From Desertifilum tharense IPPAS B-1220 (GTDB lineage Bacteria > Cyanobacteriota > Cyanobacteriia > Cyanobacteriales > Desertifilaceae), in contig NZ_MJGC01000110.1 of assembly GCF_001746915.1 (NCBI RefSeq), forward strand, positions 103,082 through 167,081: DNA of 64,000 nucleotides. Reading direction: 5' to 3'. The notes beneath the pieces are model-generated. The model saw only the letters and a list, made by a program, of their open reading frames with translations. It did not search any database and was not told the DNA's origin. Numbering within the stretch: the stretch's first letter is position 1; each line of letters starts with the position of its first letter. Positions 26,115 through 37,000 of the stretch are shown piece by piece. The position numbers and the translations under genes are program-made.

Positions 26115-27154
26115 CAGAAATTGGCGGGTTGGGCTTCCATAATGCTGACTGGGCCTGATGTTTTCAGTCGATGCGTGACTTGAAAGCCTGCGGAGGAAAG
26201 TAGGCGTTCAAATTCATCTTCTTTTCGCATACAATGACCGCCGAGTAGGAGGAGGCTAAGGCTACCCATTCCCAGAAAGGGAGACGTTTGTCCGGGAGAT
26301 AGCATGAAGTCAACAATGACTAATCTATCTTTGGAGGTCATGGCTTGATGGCAGTTTTTGAGAATTTCTAGGGCTTGAGGGTCTTCCCAGTTGAGGAGAA
26401 CGCGGGAGAGTAAATAAAGGTCGCCACCGGATGGAATAGTCTGGAAAAAGTCGCCTCCGATAATTTGGCATCTTTGGGCAACTCCGGCTTCTGTTAAGAC
26501 TGCGGGGGCACCTTGTACTACGTCTTCTCGGTCAAATAAAATAGCCTGCATTTGAGGGTTGGCGTTGAGGATAATTGCGATTAAACTTCCTGTACCGCCA
26601 CCCACATCGACTAAGGTTTTGACGCCTGAAAAATCGTAGGTTTCTAGAATGGGAAATAACCATTCTCTAGTGGTTTCTTGCATCCATTCATTGAAGCGAT
26701 TTGCAGTTTCTGGATTTTGCTGCAAATAAGTATATAAGCTGGAATTGAAGGTTTTTGTAAAGGCAATTTCTTCGGTTTGAATGCCTTCTAATAAATGTCC
26801 CCAAAGCGGATAGAGGATCGCACCCATCGAGAGGACGGTTCCGCGTAAAGAGTGGGGTGTTCCTGCTAGGAGATGCTGGCTTAAGGCGTTGAGTTGAAAG
26901 GTGTTGTCTTGATTTTCTGTGAAGATACCAACGCTGACGAGAAGGTGCAGTAGGGGTTCAAGGCGTTGGCGAGGGATGCCTAGCTTTTGAGCCACTTCCT
27001 CGCTTGATTGAGATCCATTTTGCAACAGGTCAGGAATTCCAAGTTGAGTCGCGACATAGATAGCTTGAGAAATTTGAAAGCCATACATCATTTCTAGCAG
27101 TGTTGCAGCAGATTGTGATTTTGCTAGGTCAGTTTTTTGAGAGGAGAAAGTCAT
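26114..27154 (-). CDS. SAM-dependent O-methyltransferase (caffeate OMT-like)
   Basis: The 346-residue protein has a dimerisation winged helix at the front (ATQLGIPDLLQNGSQSSEEVA, LGIPRQRLEPLLHLL) and a Rossmann domain with the SAM motif VDVGGGTGSL, Asp/Glu in FDREDVV, GGDFFQTIPSGGDLYLLSRVLLNW, and HCMRKEDEFERLL. It belongs to the hydroxyneurosporene/caffeate OMT-like family. It follows the PKS gene on the same strand after 132 bases and so is probably a tailoring enzyme of the cluster, methylating a hydroxyl or enol. The ATG at 27154 is preferred over a TTG 36 bases upstream. Its stop touches the last unit of the hisG tandem array. Confidence 0.87.
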   Translation of the reverse strand: MTFSSQKTDLAKSQSAATLLEMMYGFQISQAIYVATQLGIPDLLQNGSQSSEEVAQKLGIPRQRLEPLLHLLVSVGIFTENQDNTFQLNALSQHLLAGTPHSLRGTVLSMGAILYPLWGHLLEGIQTEEIAFTKTFNSSLYTYLQQNPETANRFNEWMQETTREWLFPILETYDFSGVKTLVDVGGGTGSLIAIILNANPQMQAILFDREDVVQGAPAVLTEAGVAQRCQIIGGDFFQTIPSGGDLYLLSRVLLNWEDPQALEILKNCHQAMTSKDRLVIVDFMLSPGQTSPFLGMGSLSLLLLGGHCMRKEDEFERLLSSAGFQVTHRLKTSGPVSIMEAQPANF

Positions 27155-27286
27155 AGATATGGCGTTTTTTGATTGGATAATATCCAGCAAGATTCCCTTG
27201 AGTCAGGGGAATTGGAAAAAATAGCGATCGCACTTCCTTTCCCCTTCATGTTTCCACCAAGAGAAAGGGGAAAGGGAGGCGGTGAG

Positions 27287-30200
27287 TTAAGCGAGATAGG
27301 ACCGCAGTTTCTCGGCTAAGATTTGGACGTGAGGAGGATAATTCATCGTGATATGATTGCCGGGGATTTCGTGCAGTTCTAACCCGTCTTGGGCAACTTC
27401 AATCCAAGGCTTTTCAGGATAGGGGGGGTTAATCTGATTGCGATCGCTAGCCTTAAAAAAGAGCAGGCGTCCGGGATAGGGTTGAGGTTGGTAATTCTGC
27501 ATGGCGCGAGCATGAACTTTAAACCAGTGGATAAACTGCCGCACTTCGGGCAAGCCAAAATCTGGAGGAATGATTTTGTCGGCGACTTTTGCTTGGTCTA
27601 AGAAATATTGCAGTTGGTCGTCGGCGGTTAATTGTTGCAGGCGATCTAGGGAGAGGGGGAGGTTAAACCCAACGCCCAATAAATAAACCAGAATTGCCGT
27701 ATCATCCTCCGTGGCTAACACCGGCATTTGACCGGGGCCTGGAGTATCAATTAGGGTCAAAAGTGCAACTTTCTCGCCTTGCTGGGTGAGTTGTTGTGCC
27801 ATTTCAAAGGCAATCGTTCCGCCAAAGGAAGAACCGCCTAGATAGTAAGGGCCTTGGGGTTGGCGATCGCGCGCGGCTTCGAGATAGCGAGTTGCGATCG
27901 CTTCTACGGTGACTAAGGACTCTTTTTCTTCAGCTTGGATGCCGTAAATGGGACGGTTGCTATCAAGATAGCGGGCTAAATCTCGATAGATATAAACATG
28001 ACCGCCCACAGGATGGATTAAGAATAAAGGCGGTTCAACATTACCGCGTCGAATTGCAACTAAGACTGGATCGCGGACAGGGGTAGATTCAGTTAAAAGT
28101 TCGGCTAAACTGGCCACTGTAGAGGCTTGCAATAAGCTATGGGCCGAAACTTCAGTTCCTAGTTTTTCGCTAAGTTGCGCCGTCAACTGCACGGCCAGCA
28201 GAGAATCTCCCCCCAAGTCAAAGAAATCATCGTCAATGCCAATTTGTTCGATGCCTAAGAAACGCTGCCAGACTTGAGCCATGATTTGTTCAATCTCAGT
28301 TCTCGGTGCAGTATAGGAATTGGCTAACTGGGGTCGCGCGTGGGTTGGCGGCGTCTGGATGGGGGCAACTTCTGGGAGAGATCCCGGCGGATCGATCCAA
28401 TAGCGCTGGCGTTCAAAGGGATAGGTGGGCAAGGGGAGGCGATCGCGTTGTTCGTCGCGGTAGAATTCTGCCCAATCGATCGTAATGCCAGCAATCCACA
28501 ATTTGCCTAATGTAGTCAAGAGAAATGCCACATCAGACTGCTGTTCTTTGGGATGGCGTAAGGAAGAAAAAACCTCCTGTTGGGGGGCTTTTTGGGGATG
28601 TTGTTTGGCGAGACTAGCAAGCGTTCGTCCGGGGCCGACTTCTAGGAGAATTGCATCGGAATTTTTGCATAACTGTTGCAGGTTTTCCGCAAAGCGTACC
28701 GTTTGCCGCAGATGTTGAGCATAATACTGCGGATCGGTTGCTGCGGCTGGGGTTATCCAAGTTCCCGTGACGTTAGAAAGATAGGGAATTTGGGGTGGGT
28801 GGAGTTTGACTTTTTGGACTTGGGCGGTAAATGGCTCTAAGATTGGCTCCATCATCCGAGAATGGAAAGCGTGGGAAGTGTGCAGGCAGCGGCTTTCAAT
28901 CTCTTTGGCCGCCAGTTGCTTCTGCAAGTCCTCAATGGCTGCCTGGGGGCCGGAAACAACGCTAGTCGAGGGGTTATTCAGGACGGCGAGGTCGAGTTGT
29001 TCTCCTAAAAAGGGTTGAATTTGGGCTTCGGATAGGGGAACGGCTAGCATTGCCCCAGGGGGCATTTGTTGCATCAGTTGTCCCCGCATCGCGACTAGGA
29101 ATAGCGCCTCTTCTAGGGAGAAAACCCCGGCTAAACAAGCTGCAACGTATTCCCCAATGCTATGACCGACCATTGCTTGGGGACGAATACCCCAGGCCAT
29201 CCACAACTGGGCGAGGGCATATTCAACCGCAAAGAGGGCGGGTTGGGTAATGGCTGTTTGTTGCAGTTGAGGGGTGGTATCTGTGGAGGCGTCGGGGTAA
29301 AGAATTTGGCGCAGGTCGAGGTTGAGATGGGGTTGGAGAAGTTGGGAACATCGATCGATTTGTTGGCGAAACAGGGGTTCGGTTTGGTAGAGTTCTTTTC
29401 CCATGTTGAGGTACTGGGAACCCTGACCGGAAAACAGGAAGATAACCGGGCGGTCTTTGAGACTGGGACAGCCGGAAAATACCTGTTTGGGATCGCCAGT
29501 GCTAAGGGCAATCGCGCCTGCTTCTACGTCCTCACAGACGGCAATCCGGCGATGTTTGAAGGCTTGGCGTCCTACTTTCAGCGTATAGGCAATATCGGCT
29601 AGATCGCGGTTGTCTCGCTGCTGCAAGTGGGCGGCTAAATTCTCGGTGGCGCAGTCGAGGGCGGTTGCTGTTTTTGCCGAGAGGACTAGGAGTTGGGCGG
29701 GGCGAGAAGGGCCAGAGGGTGCCCTAGGGGGCGCTTCTTCTAGCACGACATGGGCATTGGTTCCGCCAATGCCAAAGGAACTGACCCCCGCCCGACGCGC
29801 CGTTTCCTGGGCGGGCCAGGTCTTGAGTTGCGTGTTGACGTAGAAGGGACTTTGGGCAAAGTCAATTTTGGGGTTGGGTTGCGTGAAGTGCAAGCTGGGG
29901 GGAATCTGTTGATGGCGCAACATTTGGGCCACTTTAATAACTCCGGTAACGCCAGCAGCCGTGTCTAAATGGCCGAGGTTTGTTTTTGCCGAACCGATGG
30001 CGCAGAAACCCGTTTTTTGGGTATCGAGTTGAAAGGCTTGAGTCAGGGCCGCAATTTCAATCGGATCGCCCAAAGGCGTCCCCGTACCGTGGGCTTCAAC
30101 GTAGCTAAGGGTTTCTGGGTGGACATCGGCGATCGCCAATGCACTCGCGATCGCCTGCGCTTGACCGTCTATACTGGGGGCGGTGTAACCCACTTTCAGC

Positions 30201-31039
30201 GACCCATCGTTATTGATGGCATAGCCTTTAATGACCGCATAGATATAATCGCCCTCTGCGATCGCCTCTTCCAAGCGTTTGAGGGCAACGATACCCACTC
30301 CATTCCCGCTAACCGTGCCTTGGGCCTGGGCATCAAAGGCCCGACAATGACCGTCGGGAGATAAAATCATCCCCTCTTGGTAGAAATAACCCGCGATTTG
30401 AGGCACGCCAATGGCCGCCCCGCCCGCGAGGGCTAAATCGCACTGATAATTGAGCAAGCTTTGGCAGGCGGTACAAATGGCCACCAAGGAAGTAGAACAG
30501 GCCGTTTGTACGCTAACGCTAGGCCCTTGCAAATTCAGCTTGTAAGAAACGCGCGTCGCCAAAAAATCTTTCTCATTGGCGATCGCTAAGGGATAATCGC
30601 CAAAGGAAGCTCGCAATTCCCGATTGGGGTAGAGGTTCTCTAAAAAGTAGGTTCTAAAACTCCCCGCCCCCGCATAGACCCCAATTAACCCGCGATATGT
30701 TTCTGGGTCATATCCCGCCGTTTCTAGGGCTTCCCAAGCGCATTCTAAAAATAAGCGGTGTTGCGGATCGGTAATTTCTGCCTCTTTCGGATGAAACCCA
30801 AAAAAAGCCGCATCAAACCCCGCAACATCTTGTAAAACCCCTCGCGCTTTAACATAACGCGGATCGCGAACCACCTCCGGTTCAATCCCCGCCGCAATCA
30901 ATTCTTCCTCCGAAAAGAAAGTAATCGATTCCACGCCATTGCAGAGATTTTGCCAAAACTCATCCACCGTTTGGGCCCCCGGAAAGCGCCCCGCCATCCC
31001 CACAATTGCAATCCCTTCCAAAGCTTCTGAATTCATCAT
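27287..31039 (-). CDS. Type I polyketide synthase module, KS-AT-ACP-TE
   Basis: The 1250-residue protein has KS at about 6-435 with Cys181 in TACSTSL and both His (VEAHGTGTP, KTNLGHLD). AT lies at about 530-830 with Ser627 in GHSIGEYVAA and the HAFH motif of malonyl-CoA-specific domains. ACP lies at about 910-985 with phosphopantetheine Ser946 (GGDSLLA), and TE at about 1005-1250 with nucleophile Ser1071 (GGSSFGG), Asp in LIDTPG, and His in GNHITMNY. There is no KR, DH or ER, so the module should add one malonate, leave a beta-keto group, and release by hydrolysis or cyclisation. It starts 10 bases after the NRPS stop, with GAGG as ribosome site. Confidence 0.95.
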   Translation of the reverse strand: MMNSEALEGIAIVGMAGRFPGAQTVDEFWQNLCNGVESITFFSEEELIAAGIEPEVVRDPRYVKARGVLQDVAGFDAAFFGFHPKEAEITDPQHRLFLECAWEALETAGYDPETYRGLIGVYAGAGSFRTYFLENLYPNRELRASFGDYPLAIANEKDFLATRVSYKLNLQGPSVSVQTACSTSLVAICTACQSLLNYQCDLALAGGAAIGVPQIAGYFYQEGMILSPDGHCRAFDAQAQGTVSGNGVGIVALKRLEEAIAEGDYIYAVIKGYAINNDGSLKVGYTAPSIDGQAQAIASALAIADVHPETLSYVEAHGTGTPLGDPIEIAALTQAFQLDTQKTGFCAIGSAKTNLGHLDTAAGVTGVIKVAQMLRHQQIPPSLHFTQPNPKIDFAQSPFYVNTQLKTWPAQETARRAGVSSFGIGGTNAHVVLEEAPPRAPSGPSRPAQLLVLSAKTATALDCATENLAAHLQQRDNRDLADIAYTLKVGRQAFKHRRIAVCEDVEAGAIALSTGDPKQVFSGCPSLKDRPVIFLFSGQGSQYLNMGKELYQTEPLFRQQIDRCSQLLQPHLNLDLRQILYPDASTDTTPQLQQTAITQPALFAVEYALAQLWMAWGIRPQAMVGHSIGEYVAACLAGVFSLEEALFLVAMRGQLMQQMPPGAMLAVPLSEAQIQPFLGEQLDLAVLNNPSTSVVSGPQAAIEDLQKQLAAKEIESRCLHTSHAFHSRMMEPILEPFTAQVQKVKLHPPQIPYLSNVTGTWITPAAATDPQYYAQHLRQTVRFAENLQQLCKNSDAILLEVGPGRTLASLAKQHPQKAPQQEVFSSLRHPKEQQSDVAFLLTTLGKLWIAGITIDWAEFYRDEQRDRLPLPTYPFERQRYWIDPPGSLPEVAPIQTPPTHARPQLANSYTAPRTEIEQIMAQVWQRFLGIEQIGIDDDFFDLGGDSLLAVQLTAQLSEKLGTEVSAHSLLQASTVASLAELLTESTPVRDPVLVAIRRGNVEPPLFLIHPVGGHVYIYRDLARYLDSNRPIYGIQAEEKESLVTVEAIATRYLEAARDRQPQGPYYLGGSSFGGTIAFEMAQQLTQQGEKVALLTLIDTPGPGQMPVLATEDDTAILVYLLGVGFNLPLSLDRLQQLTADDQLQYFLDQAKVADKIIPPDFGLPEVRQFIHWFKVHARAMQNYQPQPYPGRLLFFKASDRNQINPPYPEKPWIEVAQDGLELHEIPGNHITMNYPPHVQILAEKLRSYLA

Positions 31040-31049
31040 TTTCCGTCCT

Positions 31050-34000
31050 CTAACGTCGTTGCGGCTTGCGTCGGTTCAGGGCTGCTTTTTGCTGCATAGC
31101 CCGCTGGCGGAGTTGCGCTTTATCGCTCTCCTGGCTGGTAGAATTCAACGATTCATCGCGCGTTGGGTTTAAATAGTCAGCCAAAGCGCTAATGGTGGGA
31201 TATTTAAACAAATCGACCATTGAAATAGCGCGATTCATCTGCTGTTGGAGTTGGCTATGCATTTGCACCAGCAGTAAAGAATGCCCCCCCAAATCAAAGA
31301 AATTATCTTCAACTCCCACTTGAGGAAGCCCTAAAATTTGTTGCCAAAGTGCCACCAGCATTTGCTCGATTTCCGTTTGTGGGGCAACATAGGTTTCTTC
31401 TGACTGGGGGATCGAGGATTCTGGAATGCTTAAAGCTTTGCGGTCTACTTTGCCATTCGCAGTGAGGGGCAAAGCATTTAAAAAGACAAAGCTAGACGGC
31501 ATCATATAGTCGGGTAGCTTCTGCTTCAACCACTGGCGCAGACTTCCCACCGCTGCCCGCTGCAACACTTTCAAAAAGCCTTGGGTTTCCAGAAGATAGT
31601 CTATGCTCTGGTGAAAAAGGGTTTGTTCGCTGAGGTTAAGCGCCAACTCAACCCCAACTTGAGTATCCTGTTTCCAGACAATAGTGCCCTCAAACCAGCG
31701 TTTTTCTGTAGCTGTGGGGAGTTGGAAATACAAACGCACCCGTTGATGCAGCATCCAGCTTTTCGGGACATCCACTAAGCCCACACCGTTAGGGGAAATA
31801 TCCTGGGTGCGAACCGTTGTTGCTAAATTACCCTGATATTCTGCCAGACATTCAATGTCCCAAGGGGTTCGTTCGGGCGTGAGGTTAGAAACAATATAGG
31901 CGACTAAGCGCGGGTTGCCCGTAGCATCATCTTGTTTTAAAACCGCCGTTTCTCGAACATCGGGATGTTGGGCTAATAGCGCTTCAATTTCGCCTAACTC
32001 AACGCGGAAACCGCGAATTTTAACTTGATGGTCGATGCGACCGAGAAATTCTAAATCGCCATTGGGTAAATAGCGGGCTAAGTCACCCGTTTTGTAGAGG
32101 TGAGTATTGGGTTCTGGGTTAAAGGGATGGGGAATAAATTTTTCAGCGGTTAATTCAGGACGCTTAAAATAGCCCCGCGCTAAACCCTCGCCGCCAATAT
32201 AAAGTTCTCCAGGAATTCCTATCGGCACGGGTTGTAAGTGGGCATCGAGCAGATACACTTGGGTATTGGCGATCGCTCTCCCAATTGGAATGGAACCTCC
32301 CGCCCAACTCGCTTCTGTAATTGGGTGGCAGCAGGTAAAGGTGGTATTTTCCGTTGGCCCATAGCCGTTAATTAACTGGCATTCGGGTAAAGCTTGCAGG
32401 ACTTTTTGGACGTGCGGTACCGAAAGCACATCGCCCCCCGCTAGCAATTGGCGGACGGACTTCAAAGCTTCTAGCTGTTCGTTTACCATCAAGTTAAATA
32501 AGCCTGCCGTTAGCCACAGAAACGTCACTTGATGCTGTTGAATGGCTTGTCCTAACTCAGATAGCGAGGGCGGATGCGGGGGCATGATTGCTAGCCGCGC
32601 CCCATTCAACAAGCTGCCCCAAATTTCTAAAGTCGAGGCATCAAAAGCAACCGGGGCTAATTGTAAGAAGACTTCTTCCGCGCTGAAATTGGCGTAATGG
32701 GTATTTTTAACCAAGCGGACAATTCCCCGATGCATGACATTGACGCCTTTGGGAACCCCCGTAGAACCGGAAGTGTACATGACATACGCCAGTTGGTCAG
32801 ATGTTGCGGGAGAAGTCGGATTTTCCCAACTTTGCTGCTGAATTTGGGGGAGATCCGCATCCAAACAAACCACGCGCGCGCGATGTGCGGGCAGGGAAGC
32901 GCGTAACGCCGATTGAGTCACCAAAACTGGAACGGCGGCATCTTCCAGCATCAGGGTTAAGCGTTGCGGCGGATAGGTTGGATCGAGGGGAACGTAAGCC
33001 CCACCCGCTTTCAAAATAGCTAAAAGTCCCACAATCAGATCGAGGGAACGTTCAACGCAAATTCCGACTAAAACTTCAGGCCCTACGCCAAGATTTTGCA
33101 AGTAATGGGCGAGTTGATTGGCGCGTTGGTTCAGTTCTTGATAGCTGAGGTGTTGGTCTGCAAAAATAAGGGCTGTAGCCTGGGGCGATCGCGCCACCTG
33201 TTCCTCAAAGAGTTGATGCACGCAGGCCTGTTGCGGATAATCGGTTTGGGTTTGGTTCCAAACGGCTAGCTGTTGGCGTTCCCTGGCGGTTAACAAGGGT
33301 AACTGGGCGATTTTCTGTTCTGGGTTGGCGACGACACTTTCTAAAAGGGTTTGCCAATGTCCCAACAGGCGTTCAATGGTATCGGGCTTGAAGCGTTCGG
33401 TATTGTACTCTAAACGACCAATGACTCCTTCCGGTCTTTCTTCCACATCTAAAGTTAAATCAAACTTCGCCGTATCTGTTTCCACATCTAAGTAGCTGAC
33501 TTGCCAACCCTGACTTAAAACGGGCATGGGCGGTTGGGGGGCAAAGGCCACTTGAAACAGGGGATTTTCTCCGGGACGGCGTTCCGGGCGTAGAGTGGTT
33601 AACAGTTGTTCAAAGGGGACCTCTTCGTGGGCGTAAGCATTTAAGGTGACATCCCGCACCCGCGAGAGTAAGGTTTGAAAACTGGGATTGCCTGATAAAT
33701 CGGTACGCAACACTAAGGTATTCACAAAGAAACCCATCATTTCGGCGGTTTCGGGTGGGTTGCGTCCGGCGCTAAAGGTGCCAACAACAATATCTTCTTG
33801 CCCAGAATAGCGATAAAGCAGCACCTTGAAAGCTGCTAGCAGCGTCATGTACAGCGTCACGCCTGCTTGCTGAGAGAGAACTTTTAAGGCTTCTGTGAGG
33901 GGTTTGGAGAGGGCTAAACGCTGCCTCGCCCCTTGGAAACTGGGGGTTGTGGGGCGGGGATAGTCGCAGGGGAGTTGCAAAACGGGTAAATCTGCAAGCT

Positions 34001-37000
34001 GTTGCTGCCAATAGTCTAATTGGGGTTTGAGAGTATCGCCTTGCAGGATTTGTTGCTGCCAAACGGCAAAGTCAGCATATTGTAAGGGTAATTCGGGTAA
34101 TGCCAGCGGGGGGTGGCTGGGCGAATGGTTCTTAAACGCCTCGTAGAGGGTGGCAAGTTCTGGCAAGAAGGCATTGTAGATCGAAATGCCATCCATGATG
34201 ATGTGATGAAAGGTGAGGAATAGCCGATAATCGGTATCGCCAAGCTGAATTAAAGTTGCCCGCATCATGGGGCCTGTGGCTAGATCGAAGGGGGCTTTGG
34301 CTTCTTGTCCGGCAAGGTGTAAGGCGCGATCTTCTCGTTGATTGCTTGGAAGTTTTCTTAAATCAACCAAAGGTAAGTCAAAGGTGGCTGCGGGCGAATC
34401 GATAACTTGAACGGGTTTTCCCTCGACGATCGTGAAGCGAGTTCTTAGGCTTTCATGGCGTTTAATTAATTCGTGCAGCGCTTTTTCTAAGGCGTCTACT
34501 TGGATTTCGCTAGCAAAATGAATCGTGCAGGGTTCGTTATAAACGGGGGCGTCGGGGGCAAGTTGCTTGAGAAACCATAATTGCTGTTGGTTCCAAGACA
34601 GCGGTAAGTATGAATGGCGGGAAACGGGTTGAAGGGTGGCGACGGGCTGGCGCGTTGGGGTAGCGTTGCTTTCTAGGATGCGTTGGGCTAGGGAAGCAAC
34701 GGTCGGACAAGTAAATAAACTATCTCCGGGGAGTTCTACCTGTAAGGCATTGCGAAGGCGGCCGTCAATTTGGATGGCGAGTAAAGAATGACCCCCCAAT
34801 GCTAAGAAGTTATCGTAAATGCCGACGCGTTCAATACCGAGAACATCCGCCCAAATTTCAGCCAGCGTTGCTTCTAATTCGGTGCGAGGGGCAACATATT
34901 GCTCTTCTAGATCGGGTCGGCTGGCATCGGGGGCGGGTAAAGAGCGCCGATCGACTTTACCATTGGGGGTAAGGGGGAGTGCTTCTAGCAAGACAAAGCG
35001 ATCGGGCGTCATATAATCGGGGAGTTTGTCTTGCACAAAACACCGCAGGCGCGGGATCAGTTTTTGAGCAACGATCTGTTGCAGGGGTTGGTTGGCGTAG
35101 TGTTGCCAAGGTTGAGGGGAAACGGGAGTTTCTGCGGCGAGGACGAGGGGAGACTCAATTGAAGTTTGTTGAAACACCACATCGTAGCAACCGGAAGCGT
35201 CTGTATTTAACCAACTGATGTGAATTTGGTAGTTGAGGGCTTGGGCGAGTTGCCAAAGGGCTTCGGGATCGAGGCCTTGGGGGGGTTGGGTTTGCAGGTA
35301 GGTTTGCCATTCTCCCACGGTGTCGGGTGCGGCGTTATTGTGCAACCATTGTTGAGTTTTGAGTTCGGTTTCTAAACGGGCGTTGGTAATGTGTCGCCAG
35401 CCGATTTTAAGGGGACGCTGCGATCGCAATCTTTCTTCGATCTCTGCTAGCGTCCAATGGGGTTGCCACTCTAACCATTGAATATCAGAGGTGACGGGCA
35501 AAGGTTCGCCAATTTCAAGGGTTACGTCGTAGCGAAAGCGGGTTAATTCGTTGTGGTGAATGCCGCGTTTGGGCAGAATTTCAATCTGGGCAATTTCTGG
35601 GAGGTGGTGTTTAAGGGCGTTGAAGAAGGCCGGATCGATGACGAGTTCTTCTTCTTGGGCGATCGCCAATTGCGCGGTGTTGAGTAATTGCGATCGCGTC
35701 TCGCCTTGATCAGCCCGGTACAGTTGCACGGAGGTATGATACGCCTCTAATAAGGGCAAACTTCGCAAGTCTCCTAAAAAGATTTTGCCCCCTTTGCGGA
35801 CGGCTTTGACGGCTTTTTCTAAGACCGCGACGAGATAGTCAATGCTGGGGAAATGCTGAATCACAGAATTAATAATTAGGGTATCGAGACTGGCTTCAGC
35901 AATGCCCTCAAAGTTATCGGCCGATCGTTCTAGCAGCGTGACATGTTCTAACCCCGATACAGACTGGCGCATCTGTTCGATACAGCGCAGGGCTTGACCG
36001 GAGAAGTCCGCCGCCCAATAGTGGGTACAGTGGGGGGCAATGCGGGAGACTAGCAACCCAGTACCGCAACCAATCTCAAGCACCTGTTGGGGTTGCAGTT
36101 GTAAAATGCGTTCTACGGTATGTTCAACCCATTCGTGCATTTCTGCTTCTGGGATGGGTTGCCCGGTGTAGCTGCTATTCCAACCCACAATATTAAAGGT
36201 TTGGTTTTGAGGGGTGGGCGTCTGGCTGTAGGTGGTATTGTAGATCGCTTGCCATTGCGAGAGCAGTTCGCTGTCCTCATCGGCTTCTGAAGCGTTTTGG
36301 GGCGGACGGACGACGTAGGCCACCAGGCGCTTATGATTGGGGGTATCTTCTCGAACGATGACAACGGCATCTCCCACTTCCGGATGCTGGCGCAGGGTGG
36401 CTTCAATTTCGCCCAGTTCGATGCGGAAACCGCGAATTTTGACTTGATGGTCGATGCGACCGATAAATTCAATATTGCCATCGGGGAGATAGCGCCCCAG
36501 GTCGCCCGTACAGTAGAGGCGATCGCCGGTTTGGGGATGGATAATAAAGCGATCGCGGGTTTTTTCGGGGTCTCGCCAATAGCAGCGGGCTAGCCCGATT
36601 CCTCCAATATAAAGCTGTCCGGCTTCCCCATTCGGGCAGGGTTCTAGATATTCGTTGAGGATGTGGAATTGCTGGCGGGTCATCGGGCGACCGTAGGGGA
36701 TGCTTTTCCAATGAGGCTCAACTTGGGCAATGGGGTACAGGATCGACCAAATTGAGGCTTCTGTGGCTCCTCCTAGGCTGATGACGGCGGTTTCGGGGTT
36801 GCCTAGAGTATGGATACGGTCGGGCAGGGTGAGGGGTATCCAATCGCCGCTGAGGAGGACGAGGCGCAGGCTATCGGGTAGGTTGAGGTTGCGGGCTGTG
36901 GCATAATCAACCAGCATTTGCATGAGTGGGGGGGCAGAGTCCCAAAGGGTAATTTGGGCCTGGTGTAGGGTGTCTAGCCACTCGGCTGGATCGGGCGAGG

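Noticed and set aside
29131..29511. 126-codon frame inside the PKS AT region
   Set aside because: Same strand but another frame of a clear PKS domain; the Pro/Ser-rich text is a shadow.
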